Shown in pieces: positions 9,646 through 17,721 of a stretch of DNA of 64,000 nucleotides. The stretch covers positions 87,038 to 151,037 of the forward strand of contig NZ_JAOVZV010000020.1 in the NCBI RefSeq assembly GCF_026460945.1, read 5' to 3'. Below the pieces are notes generated by a model that saw only the letters and a program-made list of their open reading frames with translations, was not told the DNA's origin and did no database searches. The position numbers and the translations under genes are program-made. Each line of letters starts with the position of its first letter. Within the stretch, counting starts at the first letter, position 1. Origin of the DNA: Chryseobacterium luquanense. GTDB taxonomy: Bacteria; Bacteroidota; Bacteroidia; Flavobacteriales; Weeksellaceae.

Positions 9646-9657
9646 GTAATCGATTAC
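9646..9657. promoter_or_regulatory. Perfect 12-bp palindrome, candidate GntR operator
   Basis: GTAATCGATTAC is a perfect palindrome beginning with GT and ending with AC, the usual shape of GntR-family sites (N-GT-N-AC-N). It lies about 10 bp downstream of the -7 box of the GH28 operon on the minus strand, so it covers the expected transcription start, a place where a bound repressor would block initiation. The most likely ligand is the GntR/LacI hybrid at 856-1902; this is inference. Confidence 0.65.
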
Positions 9658-9666
9658 GCATTTTAT

Positions 9667-9674
9667 CAAACATA
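9667..9674 (-). promoter_or_regulatory. -7 box of the pectin operon
   Basis: TATGTTTG on the minus strand matches the Bacteroidota -7 consensus TAnnTTTG. I found no good TTG -33 element at the usual 17-23 bp spacing. The leader to the GH28 start codon would be about 130 nt. Confidence 0.5.
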
Positions 9675-9864
9675 TATTAATTATGAATATAAGTTTTTGA
9701 TTTAGTCTAGTGAAAGTTCAGTTTAATAATTGTTATGACTGTAATCATATTGATAATAAATATATTATTTAAATATAAATATTTTAAGTATAAAAAGAAA
9801 TTATCCAAATTTGGTAAAGAAATTGTATAGTGAAATGTATACTAATTAACAAAAATTAACAGCT

Positions 9865-10083
9865 ATGAATATTTCACTTTACGATTTCAAAAACTTGCCC
9901 AACCAAACTCAATCTGAACTTGTCATCAATCAAGGACGTATCATGAATGAAAGAGTACTGAACACTGTAAAATATGTTTTATATGAAATTTCATGTTTTT
10001 CAGTGGAAGTCATTTACAATATCGAAAACGGAAAAATTGAAGGAATGAACGTTTTCCAAAACAAAGGAGCCTACTCAAATTAA
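9865..10083 (+). CDS. Small hypothetical protein, 72 residues
   Basis: I do not recognise a named family. The protein is soluble, with an even mix of helix and strand: a helix (MNERVLNTVKYVLYEIS), then CFSVEVIYNIENGKIEGMNVF, which looks like a two-stranded hairpin. There is no signal peptide or membrane segment. It is likely a real gene because it has a clean terminator (10110-10136) right after it and good codon usage. Function unknown. Confidence 0.7.
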   Translation: MNISLYDFKNLPNQTQSELVINQGRIMNERVLNTVKYVLYEISCFSVEVIYNIENGKIEGMNVFQNKGAYSN

Positions 10084-10109
10084 ACATTTCGGCTGTTAAA
10101 AAAATACAA

Positions 10110-10136
10110 AGAGAGCAAAATTTGTTCTCTTTTTTT
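10110..10136 (+). terminator. Terminator after the 72-residue gene
   Basis: Stem AGAGAGC (10110-10116) pairs with GTTCTCT (10124-10130), with one G-U, loop of seven, then a run of T to 10136. It lies 27 bp after the stop codon. Confidence 0.8.
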
Positions 10137-10164
10137 GTGAAATAAGTTTGATTTTTAAATAAAA

Positions 10165-10192
10165 AAAAGCTAAAAATTAATTTTTAGCTTTT
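10165..10192. terminator. 28-bp perfect palindrome, terminator of the lmo0937-type gene
   Basis: AAAAGCTAAAAATT at 10165-10178 is followed at once by its exact reverse complement at 10179-10192. On the minus strand it lies 20 bp after the stop codon at 10213 and ends in T. The stem is AT-rich and the outer A/T runs would serve as U-tracts on both strands. Confidence 0.65.
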
Positions 10193-10212
10193 ATCATTGT
10201 AAAATTGTATCG

Positions 10213-10383
10213 TTAGTTAAGTGGTTTTCGACCAGTGAGTAAGTTAATTACTACAACTACAATCGCAATCACCAATAAGGCGTGAATTAAACTTCCAGTA
10301 TCCATTCCCGGAATTACTCCTAACATTCCTAATACCCATGCTATAATGCAGATTACTGCAACCAGCCACAAAATACTTCTCAT
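10213..10383 (-). CDS. lmo0937-type small membrane protein
   Basis: 56 residues from the start MRSILWLVAV. Two hydrophobic stretches (about 3-21 and 31-50) are separated by the GVIPGMDTGS turn, and the C-terminus is basic (TGRKPLN). This is the layout of the short lmo0937-family membrane peptides, which are linked to stress conditions in several phyla but have no proven biochemical role. An ATG eight codons upstream (10407) is also open; I chose the inner start because the family normally begins directly with the hydrophobic segment. Confidence 0.75.
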   Translation of the reverse strand: MRSILWLVAVICIIAWVLGMLGVIPGMDTGSLIHALLVIAIVVVVINLLTGRKPLN

Positions 10384-10637
10384 AATAATAATTTTTTTGG
10401 TTACCATTAACTATACATTTTTTGTGCCTTTTTTGATAATATTTTGAATTTAATAAACTTTAGATTTGATTTTATTCTTGAATTTCAATTGTTTAAATCT
10501 ATTAATGTGGTACTTTTATTTTATTGAAATTTATATTTCACAGTTACTATTAATTTTAAATTTTTAAAAAAAATCAAGTCGTAGTGGAATAATTGTTGTA
10601 AACTTTTGCTTAGTGTTTAATTAAAAAAGTGCGAATT

Positions 10638-11234
10638 ATGTTGATTTCTGAAGAAGTTTTAATTGCATACGGTGCAGAGACTGAAATTTTTAAGTCTGGT
10701 GAAATTATTTTCAGTGAAGGAGATATTCCTAAATATTATTATCAAGTTGTTGATGGAAGAATTAAACTCAATACATATAATGAGGAAGGGAAAGAACTTA
10801 TTTTTGCCATATTGGAAAGAGGTTTGAGTGTTTGCGAACTGTTATTATTTATTGATAGAAATTATCCGGTAAATGCAATAACTTTTGAAAAATGTACCGT
10901 TTTAAAACTTTCTAAAATCAGTTTTGAAAAAATGCTCGATGAAAATACTCAGATTTCAAGAGATATTAACAAATTTTTGTCGGAGCGACTTTATTATAAG
11001 TACATCATGCTGGAAAACAATTCCTCTTTAAAACCGGCTGTTCGTGTAAAAGGTGCTTTAGATTATTACAAAAGTTTTACCGATGATCAAACTAAATTTT
11101 CTTATCAAATTCCTTTAACGAGACAACAAATTGCATCATTAACTGCTCTGCGAGTTGAAACGGTTGTAAGAACGGTAAAAATGCTGGAAAGGGAAGGAGT
11201 GGTGAAAATTATCAATCGAAAGATTTATGTTTAA
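10638..11234 (+). CDS. Crp/Fnr-family transcription regulator
   Basis: 198 residues from ATG at 10638 (a GTG nine bases upstream is also in frame). The N-terminal cyclic-nucleotide-binding fold shows SGEIIFSEGDIPKYYYQVVD and KLNTYNEEGKELIFAIL. The C-terminal winged helix has IPLTRQQIASLTALRVETVV, the recognition region. The N-terminal cysteine set of FNR is absent, so an iron-sulfur oxygen sensor is unlikely, and the cAMP-binding RES motif is also absent. It is a close paralogue of the gene at 14446-15048; both begin MLIS and share the KYYYQ and RQQ.A.L..LRVETV blocks. The ligand is unknown. Confidence 0.9.
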   Translation: MLISEEVLIAYGAETEIFKSGEIIFSEGDIPKYYYQVVDGRIKLNTYNEEGKELIFAILERGLSVCELLLFIDRNYPVNAITFEKCTVLKLSKISFEKMLDENTQISRDINKFLSERLYYKYIMLENNSSLKPAVRVKGALDYYKSFTDDQTKFSYQIPLTRQQIASLTALRVETVVRTVKMLEREGVVKIINRKIYV

Positions 11235-11319
11235 ATTTCATTAAACTTTAACCAATTTCTTAGAATCCATCAATGATGGCACAAATTCTGTAATAAGAAA
11301 GTTAACCAAAATTAATAGT

Positions 11320-11706
11320 ATGGAAAATATTTATATTAAAGTAGCTTTCTGCAAGAATTGTGGTGGTTATCATTCTTCAGCACCTGAAAATTTATCGCAA
11401 ATCAATCATCCTGAAATCATAGATCATTATTTTTATCATGGTGAACCCTGGTTTACTTTAAATCAATCTGTTTTTGAAACGGCAGCATTGATGAACGCTA
11501 CAGAGGTAAAAAGAATGAATCTAAACGATCACAGAGAAAACGATCAAGATTATTGTCTTTGTGCGAAAAAAATTCAAACGGTTACAAAAACTCCATTTGA
11601 TCAATTTTCAGTTTATTCAAATACTATTTCTGCTGCAAAACAATCTGTGGAAGCGGAAGAGTTTTATTTCAGAGATGTCTATCAGCTTTGTTACAACTTT
11701 CATTAA
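11320..11706 (+). CDS. Hypothetical protein with CxxC motif, 128 residues
   Basis: No family recognised. The N-terminus has VAFCKNCGGYHSS, a CxxC followed by His, and there is a later DYCLCAKKIQ pair, so four or more cysteines could bind a metal such as zinc. There is no signal peptide and no membrane segment. It lies 85 bp after the Crp/Fnr gene on the same strand and may be its partner or target, though no promoter was recognised between them. Confidence 0.65.
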   Translation: MENIYIKVAFCKNCGGYHSSAPENLSQINHPEIIDHYFYHGEPWFTLNQSVFETAALMNATEVKRMNLNDHRENDQDYCLCAKKIQTVTKTPFDQFSVYSNTISAAKQSVEAEEFYFRDVYQLCYNFH

Positions 11707-11904
11707 AACATAATTAGCCTAAATTCTATCATAAACCTTCAATAAATTTAGTAACTCAAACAAAATGAAAAATTAATTTGATTATTTAGATTAGACATTA
11801 ATTTTTTATCTTGAAACAATGATGTGAAATCATTGATGTTACAATTATCAATCCTGAAAAGAAATTTTTTAGGATTGTTTTTTATAAACCAAATAAAAAA
11901 TAAT

Positions 11905-12171
11905 ATGAAAATTACAAACGATTTAAAAAACGAACTATTACAAAACCCTAAAACAATTGAAAGTGTCACTGTGCTTTACAAAAAGAAGAAAAAATATGAA
12001 GGCGAACTGGCGTTTGTAAGTGAAGTTCCTTTTGAAGTAAAGATTTTTGATAAAGACAATCAAGATGAAGACGAAATGGAACACTTCATCGATTTTGAAA
12101 AGGCCATGGAAATTTCTGTTGCTCATTTTGATGGAACAATCAGTGTTTTTAAAGATGTAGAACTGGATTGA
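11905..12171 (+). CDS. Small acidic hypothetical protein, 88 residues
   Basis: The start at 11905 (MKITNDLKNEL) is preferred over an upstream in-frame start at 11824, which adds 27 residues without a convincing fold. The protein is rich in Lys, Glu and Asp, with a predicted strand set (IESVTVLYKKKKKYEGELAF, EVPFEVKIFDKDNQDEDEM) and no membrane segment. A related function cannot be named. The frame is intact and codon use matches its neighbours. Confidence 0.6.
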   Translation: MKITNDLKNELLQNPKTIESVTVLYKKKKKYEGELAFVSEVPFEVKIFDKDNQDEDEMEHFIDFEKAMEISVAHFDGTISVFKDVELD

Positions 12172-12199
12172 TTTAGTTAAAAATTAAATGCTTTTTTTG

Positions 12200-12652
12200 T
12201 TATGAAAACGGTGAGTTATCATTTTTAAGTCTTATCATTTGTAATGATGAGACTATTTTTTTGCTCTGAGAATTGGTAAACCCTAGAAGTAGCATTTTGA
12301 TAACTGCATTCTTTTTTCTTTTTGAATTTAGTCTCAATGTCAACTTGGTAATCCCTAAGTTGTTTTTAAAATTAAAGTCTTTAATGCTCGACTGTGGAAG
12401 CTCAACAAAAGGTGGAATAAATTTTTTAGATGTAAAAGGGTGATGCTTTCTAAAAGTTACACAATTTCCCGAATTTTCATATATAACACACTGAAGACGC
12501 ATCAGTAATGAAAAAAGAACTACACATGTAACAGTTAAAATTACATCTGAAACTAAATAGTCTAACCAAATAATTAGAAAAATTGAAGATATTATTATAG
12601 CCGTTAATAAGTAAGCAATACACTGAGTAAGCCTGTAATTGGATATTTTCAT
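12200..12652 (-). CDS. Small membrane protein with PH-like cytoplasmic part
   Basis: 150 residues. Two membrane segments (about 10-30 and 35-53) are followed by a soluble tail of about 95 residues rich in short strands and ending in a helix (NSQSKKIVSSLQMI). This resembles the protein at 57142-57627, which also has two N-terminal membrane segments, then a G....FR strand, a Pro-rich loop and a final T/S.....L helix. I think the two are distant paralogues of a bacterial PH-domain-like (YdbT/bPH2-type) family. Function unknown. Confidence 0.6.
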   Translation of the reverse strand: MKISNYRLTQCIAYLLTAIIISSIFLIIWLDYLVSDVILTVTCVVLFSLLMRLQCVIYENSGNCVTFRKHHPFTSKKFIPPFVELPQSSIKDFNFKNNLGITKLTLRLNSKRKKNAVIKMLLLGFTNSQSKKIVSSLQMIRLKNDNSPFS

Positions 12653-13240
12653 ATTGTTATTGTTTTAATGGTTGATTTGGTAGGGATTCGTATTGTTTAA
12701 CTTTTTCTAAATTCTGATATATTTGATTTAAATTATTATTTGATAATGATAAATATAATAATAAAATTCAAAATTTCGTCATCTTTATGGTGCAAATTTA
12801 ACTTATGTTTTATGTGATTACAATGCTGATTTATTATGATGTGTAAATTATGATGTAATAATTCGTAAATTTTGACAAACTGGATTTATAAAATATTGAA
12901 ATACATTGATATATGAATTTGAAATATTTAACAAATATTATCATATTTATAAGTTCAATGTGAATTTTATCAATGAAAAAGTTTTTGTTGAAGCTTATTT
13001 TTACTTATTAAAATTAAAATACAATATTTTATCGCTAAAATTTCTATTATGGCGAACATTTTTAATTATCAGAATGCTTTAAAAGTATGAATTTTATAAA
13101 TATTTTTGAATAATTACTATAAAATTAGAACCACATTTAGAATCAAGAAGATTAATTTTTTGAAGAAATAAGAGCTTTTAAAAAAACAAAAAAGAGAAAT
13201 AATCTAATATTTCTCTTTCATAATTTATATAAAATTAAGT
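12653..13240. other. AT-rich intergenic region without visible gene
   Basis: About 590 bp, strongly AT-rich. Apart from the terminator of the FabH-like gene at its right end I see no open frame with convincing coding character, no RNA gene and no repeat. Confidence 0.6.
13179..13218 (-). terminator. Terminator of the FabH-like gene
   Basis: On the minus strand, an 11-bp perfect stem (13208-13218 with 13191-13201) with a six-base loop is followed by T-rich sequence down to 13179. It begins 22 bp after the stop codon at 13241. Confidence 0.8.
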
Positions 13241-14305
13241 TTAAAACTTATAAACAAAAGCATTGATATTCATACCTGCGCCTACAGATGCAAATAAAAG
13301 AATGTCACCTTTTTTTATAGTGTGAGATGGTAATTCATTATTCAAAATCATTGATAATAATGATGGAATAGTTGCAACACTGCTGTTTCCAAGTTTGCTG
13401 ATAACCATTGGCATAATATCGGAAGGTGTAGGAGTATCATACAATTGATAAAATCTTTGAACAATAGCTTCATCCATTTTTTCGTTTGCCTGATGAATGA
13501 TAATTTTATCTAATTGATCGATAGAATATCCACTTTGGTCAAGGCATTTTTTCATGGCTTCCGGAACGTTTACTAGTGCAAATTCGTAGATTTTACGACC
13601 ATTCATTTTAATGAATTTTGTATCGGAACCATTTTCATTATTATATGATTTTCCGAAGTTTAAAAAATCCTTTTCATTTAAAGTATATGAAGCAGAAATA
13701 TGAGATTTTATACCAGAATCGTCGTCATCAGAATTCGCTTCCAAAATAACAGCTCCGGCTCCGTCTGCATAAATCATACTATCTCTGTCGTGAATATCTA
13801 CAACACGGGAAAGAGTTTCAGAACCGATTACTAGACATTTTTTTGCAATACCAGATTTAATAAAAGCATTTGCCTGAATAACCCCTTCAATCCAACCCGG
13901 ACAACCAAATAATAAATCGTAGGCAACACAGAAATTATTTTCAATCTGTAATAAATGTTTAACTCTAGAAGCAAGGCTTGGAACTGCATCAGACTGTATC
14001 GTTCCAAATTTAACATCTCCAAAATTATGTGCAAAAATGATGTAATCTAAAGTTTCAGGATCAATCCCTGAATTTTCAATCGCTGCTTTTGCTGCAATAA
14101 AGCCTAAATCAGAAGTCACCTGATCTTCGCTTGCATATCTTCGCTCTTCAATCCCAGTAATTTTTTGAAGTTTATTGGTAATTGAAAAATTATCTTCCTT
14201 TAAATATTCGCCATTTTCATTAAGAAAAATATGTTTATCAAAAAATAGATTAGTAATGGTTTCTGAGGGTATGTAGTTTCCTACACCGGTAATTTTGCTT
14301 TTCAT
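13241..14305 (-). CDS. 3-oxoacyl-ACP synthase III-like (FabH-type) ketosynthase
   Basis: 354 residues with the thiolase-fold KAS III layout. The catalytic Cys is in LLFGCPGW (about residue 135), the catalytic His in KIIIHQANEKMDEAI and the Asn in KLGNSSVATIP; all three are present. The N-terminal ITGVGNYIPS and the GIEERRYA block are typical. Such enzymes condense an acyl-CoA with malonyl-ACP to start chains of fatty acids or special lipids. The Trp after CPG replaces the usual Phe, and the gene stands alone away from any fab cluster, so it is more likely a secondary KAS III (for example for unusual starters) than the main FabH. An inverted repeat precedes the start codon. Confidence 0.85.
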   Translation of the reverse strand: MKSKITGVGNYIPSETITNLFFDKHIFLNENGEYLKEDNFSITNKLQKITGIEERRYASEDQVTSDLGFIAAKAAIENSGIDPETLDYIIFAHNFGDVKFGTIQSDAVPSLASRVKHLLQIENNFCVAYDLLFGCPGWIEGVIQANAFIKSGIAKKCLVIGSETLSRVVDIHDRDSMIYADGAGAVILEANSDDDDSGIKSHISASYTLNEKDFLNFGKSYNNENGSDTKFIKMNGRKIYEFALVNVPEAMKKCLDQSGYSIDQLDKIIIHQANEKMDEAIVQRFYQLYDTPTPSDIMPMVISKLGNSSVATIPSLLSMILNNELPSHTIKKGDILLFASVGAGMNINAFVYKF

Positions 14306-14312
14306 ATAAAAA

Positions 14313-14329
14313 ATCTCATTTCATGAGAT
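14313..14329. promoter_or_regulatory. Inverted repeat just before the FabH-like start codon
   Basis: ATCTCAT and ATGAGAT flank a three-base loop, ending 8 bp from the start codon. In the transcript it would form a hairpin in the leader. It could be an operator or could affect ribosome access; the sequence does not say which. Confidence 0.4.
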
Positions 14330-14355
14330 CTGTTGGAAATATTAAGGTTGTTTTA

Positions 14356-14363
14356 CAAATTTA
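14356..14363 (-). promoter_or_regulatory. -7 box of the FabH-like gene
   Basis: TAAATTTG on the minus strand fits TAnnTTTG, about 50 bp before the start codon. No clear -33 element was seen. Confidence 0.4.
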
Positions 14364-14445
14364 GATATAAAGGTAATCTATTCTTAATAAAAAAACGCTA
14401 AGTTTAACTATTTATTACATTGAATTAATTTTTCGTAGCTTTTTA

Positions 14446-15048
14446 TCAATAATAAATTTTGTTACCGTCAATCTTTAAAAGGTTGATTTTCTGCATTTTC
14501 TTAATGCTTCTGATGACTGTTTCAACTCTTAAACCAACCAAAGCTGCAAGCTGTTGTCTTGTGTAAGGAACGAGAAAACTATACTTCTCCTGATGATTAA
14601 AATAATTTTTGATGTGATCTAATAATTTTTTAATTCTAATATCCGGATCTGAAATTGCTAAAAAAGTTGAAACAATGTATCTGAAATGAAGTCGGTCTGC
14701 TGTATATTCATTTAATTTAAAAAATAACAAAGGTTCTTCCAATAGAATTCTTAGAAATTTATGCTTTTCAAGTCTTATAATTTCACACTTTGTAATTGCA
14801 ACAGCGTTCATCGCATACAGATTTTCGGTAAAAAGATAACTTTCGCCAATACAATGTCCATCAAAAGGAAAACCGTGGATAAATTCCTTTCCGTTCTCAA
14901 AATAATTATTGAGTTTTACCGTACCGTTTTTGATTTGATAATAATATTTTGCAGTGTTTCCTTCATTAAAGATAAATTGATTTGGGAGATAAGATTGCAC
15001 TTCTGCGCCAAAGGAGATAAGTATTTGATTTGAAATGAGCATAGCCAT
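14446..15048 (-). CDS. Crp/Fnr-family transcription regulator (paralogue)
   Basis: 200 residues; the start could also be the Met two codons in, which aligns with the paralogue at 10638. The cNMP-binding fold shows LPNQFIFNEGNTAKYYYQIK and KLNNYFENGKEFIHGF. The winged helix shows VPYTRQQLAALVGLRVETVI. It lacks FNR-type cysteines and the cAMP-binding signature. It lies upstream of the FabH-like gene on the same strand with a 140-bp gap that has its own -7 box, so the two may be separate units, although regulation of the neighbour is plausible. Confidence 0.9.
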   Translation of the reverse strand: MAMLISNQILISFGAEVQSYLPNQFIFNEGNTAKYYYQIKNGTVKLNNYFENGKEFIHGFPFDGHCIGESYLFTENLYAMNAVAITKCEIIRLEKHKFLRILLEEPLLFFKLNEYTADRLHFRYIVSTFLAISDPDIRIKKLLDHIKNYFNHQEKYSFLVPYTRQQLAALVGLRVETVIRSIKKMQKINLLKIDGNKIYY

Positions 15049-15278
15049 TAAGTTATTAGTCTTCTAAATTTATAGATTTAACCTGATTCATCAATGGCTT
15101 GTGGTATGTCACAGATGTAAAATAATTTTTAATGAGTATTTGGTCTAAGTATTGCGGTTAAAAAAAATAATTTTTTGAATATTAAGTTTCTTTTAAAACT
15201 TGATATTGGCATTTAATAACGCTTTTACTCAATAATTTTTTTGTTCTTTTGCAAATTGTTAATTTTTTAAATAAGACT

Positions 15279-16400
15279 ATGTCAAAGTTTGATGAGATCA
15301 GACCTTTTTATGATCATGAAGTGAATGATGCTTTACAAAGTATAGCGAGGCATCCGATGATGAAAGCCTTAATGCAGTTTACTTTTCCTGATTCTGATGA
15401 AAGTTTTTGGCTTAATCAGTTTAAAAATGTTCATACAACAAGTGATTTTCAGCATCAGTTTATCTCGCAGACCATTCGTCAGATTTTGAAGCAGAGTTCT
15501 GAAGGTTTAACGACATCCGGTTTTGAAAAATTAGATAAAAACACGGCCTATTTATTCATTTCCAATCATCGAGATATTGTTTTAGATACTTCTTTGCTGA
15601 ATTTGGTTTTGTTGGATAAAGGTTTAATTATGACTTCTTCTGCAATTGGTGATAATCTTGTTCAGAAAACATTTCTGCATGTTTTAGCGAAATTAAACCG
15701 TAATTTTTTAGTTCAGCGAGGTTTGCCAATTCGGGAACAACTGAACAGTTCAAAAGTGATGTCTGAGTACATCCATAATTTATTGCAAAAAGAAAATCGC
15801 TCGGTTTGGATTGCACAACGTGAAGGTCGTACGAAAGACGGAAATGACACTACTCAACAAGGTGTTTTGAAAATGTTGGCAATGGCATCAGAAAAAGAAT
15901 TACTGACAGATTTTTTTAAATCGCTTAAAATTGTTCCGTTATCGATTTCTTACGAATATGACCCAACAGATGCTTTGAAAATGCCACAAGTAATGGCGAA
16001 ATCTAAAAATGAAGTCTATATTAAAGATGAAAATGAAGATTTTAAAACCATGTTGAGTGGAGTTTTAGGACAGAAAAAACGAATCCATTTACACGCAGGT
16101 GAAGTTCTTGAAACTGAGTTTGATGAAATTGCTTCAACCACAGAAAATAAAAATAAACAACTTCAGGCGATTGCAAAAATTATTGACGATTCTATTATTG
16201 AAAATTATAAACTTTGGCCTACCAAATATATCGCTTTTGACTTATTAAATAATTCAAATCAATATTCTGAACATTATACAGAAGAAGAAAAGCAATTGTT
16301 TCAGAGGCGATTAGAAATGCGGATTGACAGTTCGGATGCTGTCCTGAAACAGAGTTTTTTAGCAATGTATGCAAATCCTGTGCTTAATAAAATCAAATAA
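15279..16400 (+). CDS. Glycerol-3-phosphate/1-acylglycerol-3-phosphate acyltransferase family protein
   Basis: 373 residues from the ATG at 15279 (a TTG at 15249 would add ten residues and is less likely). The PlsC signature is clear: ISNHRDIVLDTSLL contains the H-x4-D catalytic motif, and IAQREGRTKDG is the glycerol-phosphate-binding EGR motif. No strong membrane segment is seen, so it is probably a peripheral inner-membrane enzyme of phospholipid synthesis. It is longer than the core PlsC proteins of about 240 residues, with N- and C-terminal extensions typical of the Bacteroidota form. The exact acyl acceptor is not certain. Confidence 0.85.
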   Translation: MSKFDEIRPFYDHEVNDALQSIARHPMMKALMQFTFPDSDESFWLNQFKNVHTTSDFQHQFISQTIRQILKQSSEGLTTSGFEKLDKNTAYLFISNHRDIVLDTSLLNLVLLDKGLIMTSSAIGDNLVQKTFLHVLAKLNRNFLVQRGLPIREQLNSSKVMSEYIHNLLQKENRSVWIAQREGRTKDGNDTTQQGVLKMLAMASEKELLTDFFKSLKIVPLSISYEYDPTDALKMPQVMAKSKNEVYIKDENEDFKTMLSGVLGQKKRIHLHAGEVLETEFDEIASTTENKNKQLQAIAKIIDDSIIENYKLWPTKYIAFDLLNNSNQYSEHYTEEEKQLFQRRLEMRIDSSDAVLKQSFLAMYANPVLNKIK

Positions 16401-16424
16401 GTTTTATCATTTTAGAACAATCAA

Positions 16425-17309
16425 TTAAAATTTATTGTAATACTGTTTTCTGAACGCTTCAGGAGTAAATCCTGTATATTTTTTAAAGAATTTAACGAAA
16501 TTGGAAGTATCGAAATAATTTATTTTTTCTGCAATAGCAGCAATTGATAAATCGAAATTAACCAAAAGTCTTTTTGCTTCAAGAATGATTCTATTTCTGA
16601 TAATTTCTCCGGCCGATAAATTGATCTGCTGTTTGCAGATGAAATTCAAATGATTCGGAGTTATATTTAATAAAGATGCATAATCTTTCGGTAACTTAAT
16701 TTCCTGAAAATTTGCTTCAATGAGTTCTGTAAACTGTTTGAAAATAAGTGAATTGTAATTTGTTTTGTTAAATGCAGCTTTAGAATCTATTTCTTTATCG
16801 GCAAGTGCGAAAATCTGCAGTAAAATTGCCGCAATCATAATTTGTGAACTCCCATTTGGATTTGAAGATTCAGAAATAATGTCTTCAAAATAATTTTTCA
16901 TTTTATCCGTATTATTTTCAGATAAAATAATCATCTGGTCACTCGGAAATAAGTTAAAAAAAGGAAATTGGTCGATTAAAGACGAATTAATTTGAAGTTG
17001 GTCAAAAAAAGTTGACGAAAAATTAACCACATATCCTTCGACACTTTCGTCTAAAATCCAGTTGTGAACCTGTCCGGGACGCATCAGAAAAATACTTCCG
17101 GGAACAACTTCATACGATTTAAAATCCATGATATTTTCTCCGAGTCCTTTTACAAAAAATGTCAGATGATAGAATGCATGACGGTGAACTTTTGTCGTTT
17201 TCGGGTTGCCTTCAAGGTATTCAGAGAACCTGTCAATACTGAAAATTTCGTTGATTGAATTGCAGGTGGACAACGTGTTGATGTCAAATGTAGGATATAA
17301 ATCTTTCAT
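16425..17309 (-). CDS. AraC-family regulator with cupin-like sensor
   Basis: 294 residues from the ATG at 17309; the frame opens at a TTG four codons earlier. The N-terminal half is a cupin-like ligand domain (HRHAFYHLTFFVKGLGENIM, VVPGSIFLMRPGQVHNWIL). The C-terminal 100 residues hold two HTH motifs of the AraC type, with IAAIAEKINYFDTSNFVKFF and KKYTGFTPEAFRKQYYNKF at the end. No linked target is obvious; the neighbours are a PlsC-like gene converging on it and ccoG on the other strand. Confidence 0.9.
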   Translation of the reverse strand: MKDLYPTFDINTLSTCNSINEIFSIDRFSEYLEGNPKTTKVHRHAFYHLTFFVKGLGENIMDFKSYEVVPGSIFLMRPGQVHNWILDESVEGYVVNFSSTFFDQLQINSSLIDQFPFFNLFPSDQMIILSENNTDKMKNYFEDIISESSNPNGSSQIMIAAILLQIFALADKEIDSKAAFNKTNYNSLIFKQFTELIEANFQEIKLPKDYASLLNITPNHLNFICKQQINLSAGEIIRNRIILEAKRLLVNFDLSIAAIAEKINYFDTSNFVKFFKKYTGFTPEAFRKQYYNKF

Positions 17310-17721
17310 TATTAAATTCAATAATAATTCGCAGTTGTAAATATGACTATTTATTCAATGAAAAATACCATAAATACTAAGGATGGCAGTTTTAAATTTG
17401 AAAAGTTAAATTCTCATTATCAGGATAACTTTTATTCTTTTAAAATTAATAAAAACCTTTTGCCTGAAATCTTTTTCAAAATTGTTAAGCTGAAAAATAG
17501 AAAGGTATAAATATGAGAATTTCTTTTAGAAAAATGAAATATGGAAGTACAAAAAATTGGCTATGAACAGCGAATTTTCTTTTTAGTCTTACGCGTTTAT
17601 CAAGATTTTAAACTCAATTCTTAAACTTTTCTCATTTAGAAAGACGAATTGTCGATGAAATTATTTTTAAATGTATGATTCAAAATATATTAATCCATAA
17701 AATTTGAAAACTGAAAAATCA
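17310..17721. other. Intergenic region between AraC gene and ccoG
   Basis: About 410 bp between divergent genes. It contains a 50-codon open frame listed separately with low confidence. No TAnnTTTG box or repeat stood out. Confidence 0.5.
17358..17510 (+). CDS. Possible 50-codon ORF, doubtful
   Basis: An ATG at 17358 opens a frame of 50 codons ending at TAA 17508-17510. The product would be basic and Phe/Lys/Asn-rich (ends KIVKLKNRKV), with no signal peptide or known motif. Its composition could arise by chance in AT-rich DNA. Listed only because it occupies an otherwise empty gap next to a regulator gene. Confidence 0.2.
   Translation: MKNTINTKDGSFKFEKLNSHYQDNFYSFKINKNLLPEIFFKIVKLKNRKV

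Larger units (their letters stand above)
9532..9864. other. Promoter region upstream of the pectin operon
   Basis: About 330 bp without a gene, very AT-rich. The half nearest the GH28 gene carries the candidate promoter and operator listed separately. The other half must hold the promoter of the plus-strand 72-residue gene; I see no clear TAnnTTTG there. Confidence 0.6.

Noticed and set aside
10165..10192. 28-bp palindrome as an insertion-sequence end
   Set aside because: No transposase frame or second copy nearby; position after a stop codon and the A/T tails fit a terminator.
10638..15048. The two Crp/Fnr proteins as oxygen sensors of the FNR type
   Set aside because: The N-terminal cysteine cluster needed for the iron-sulfur centre is missing in both.
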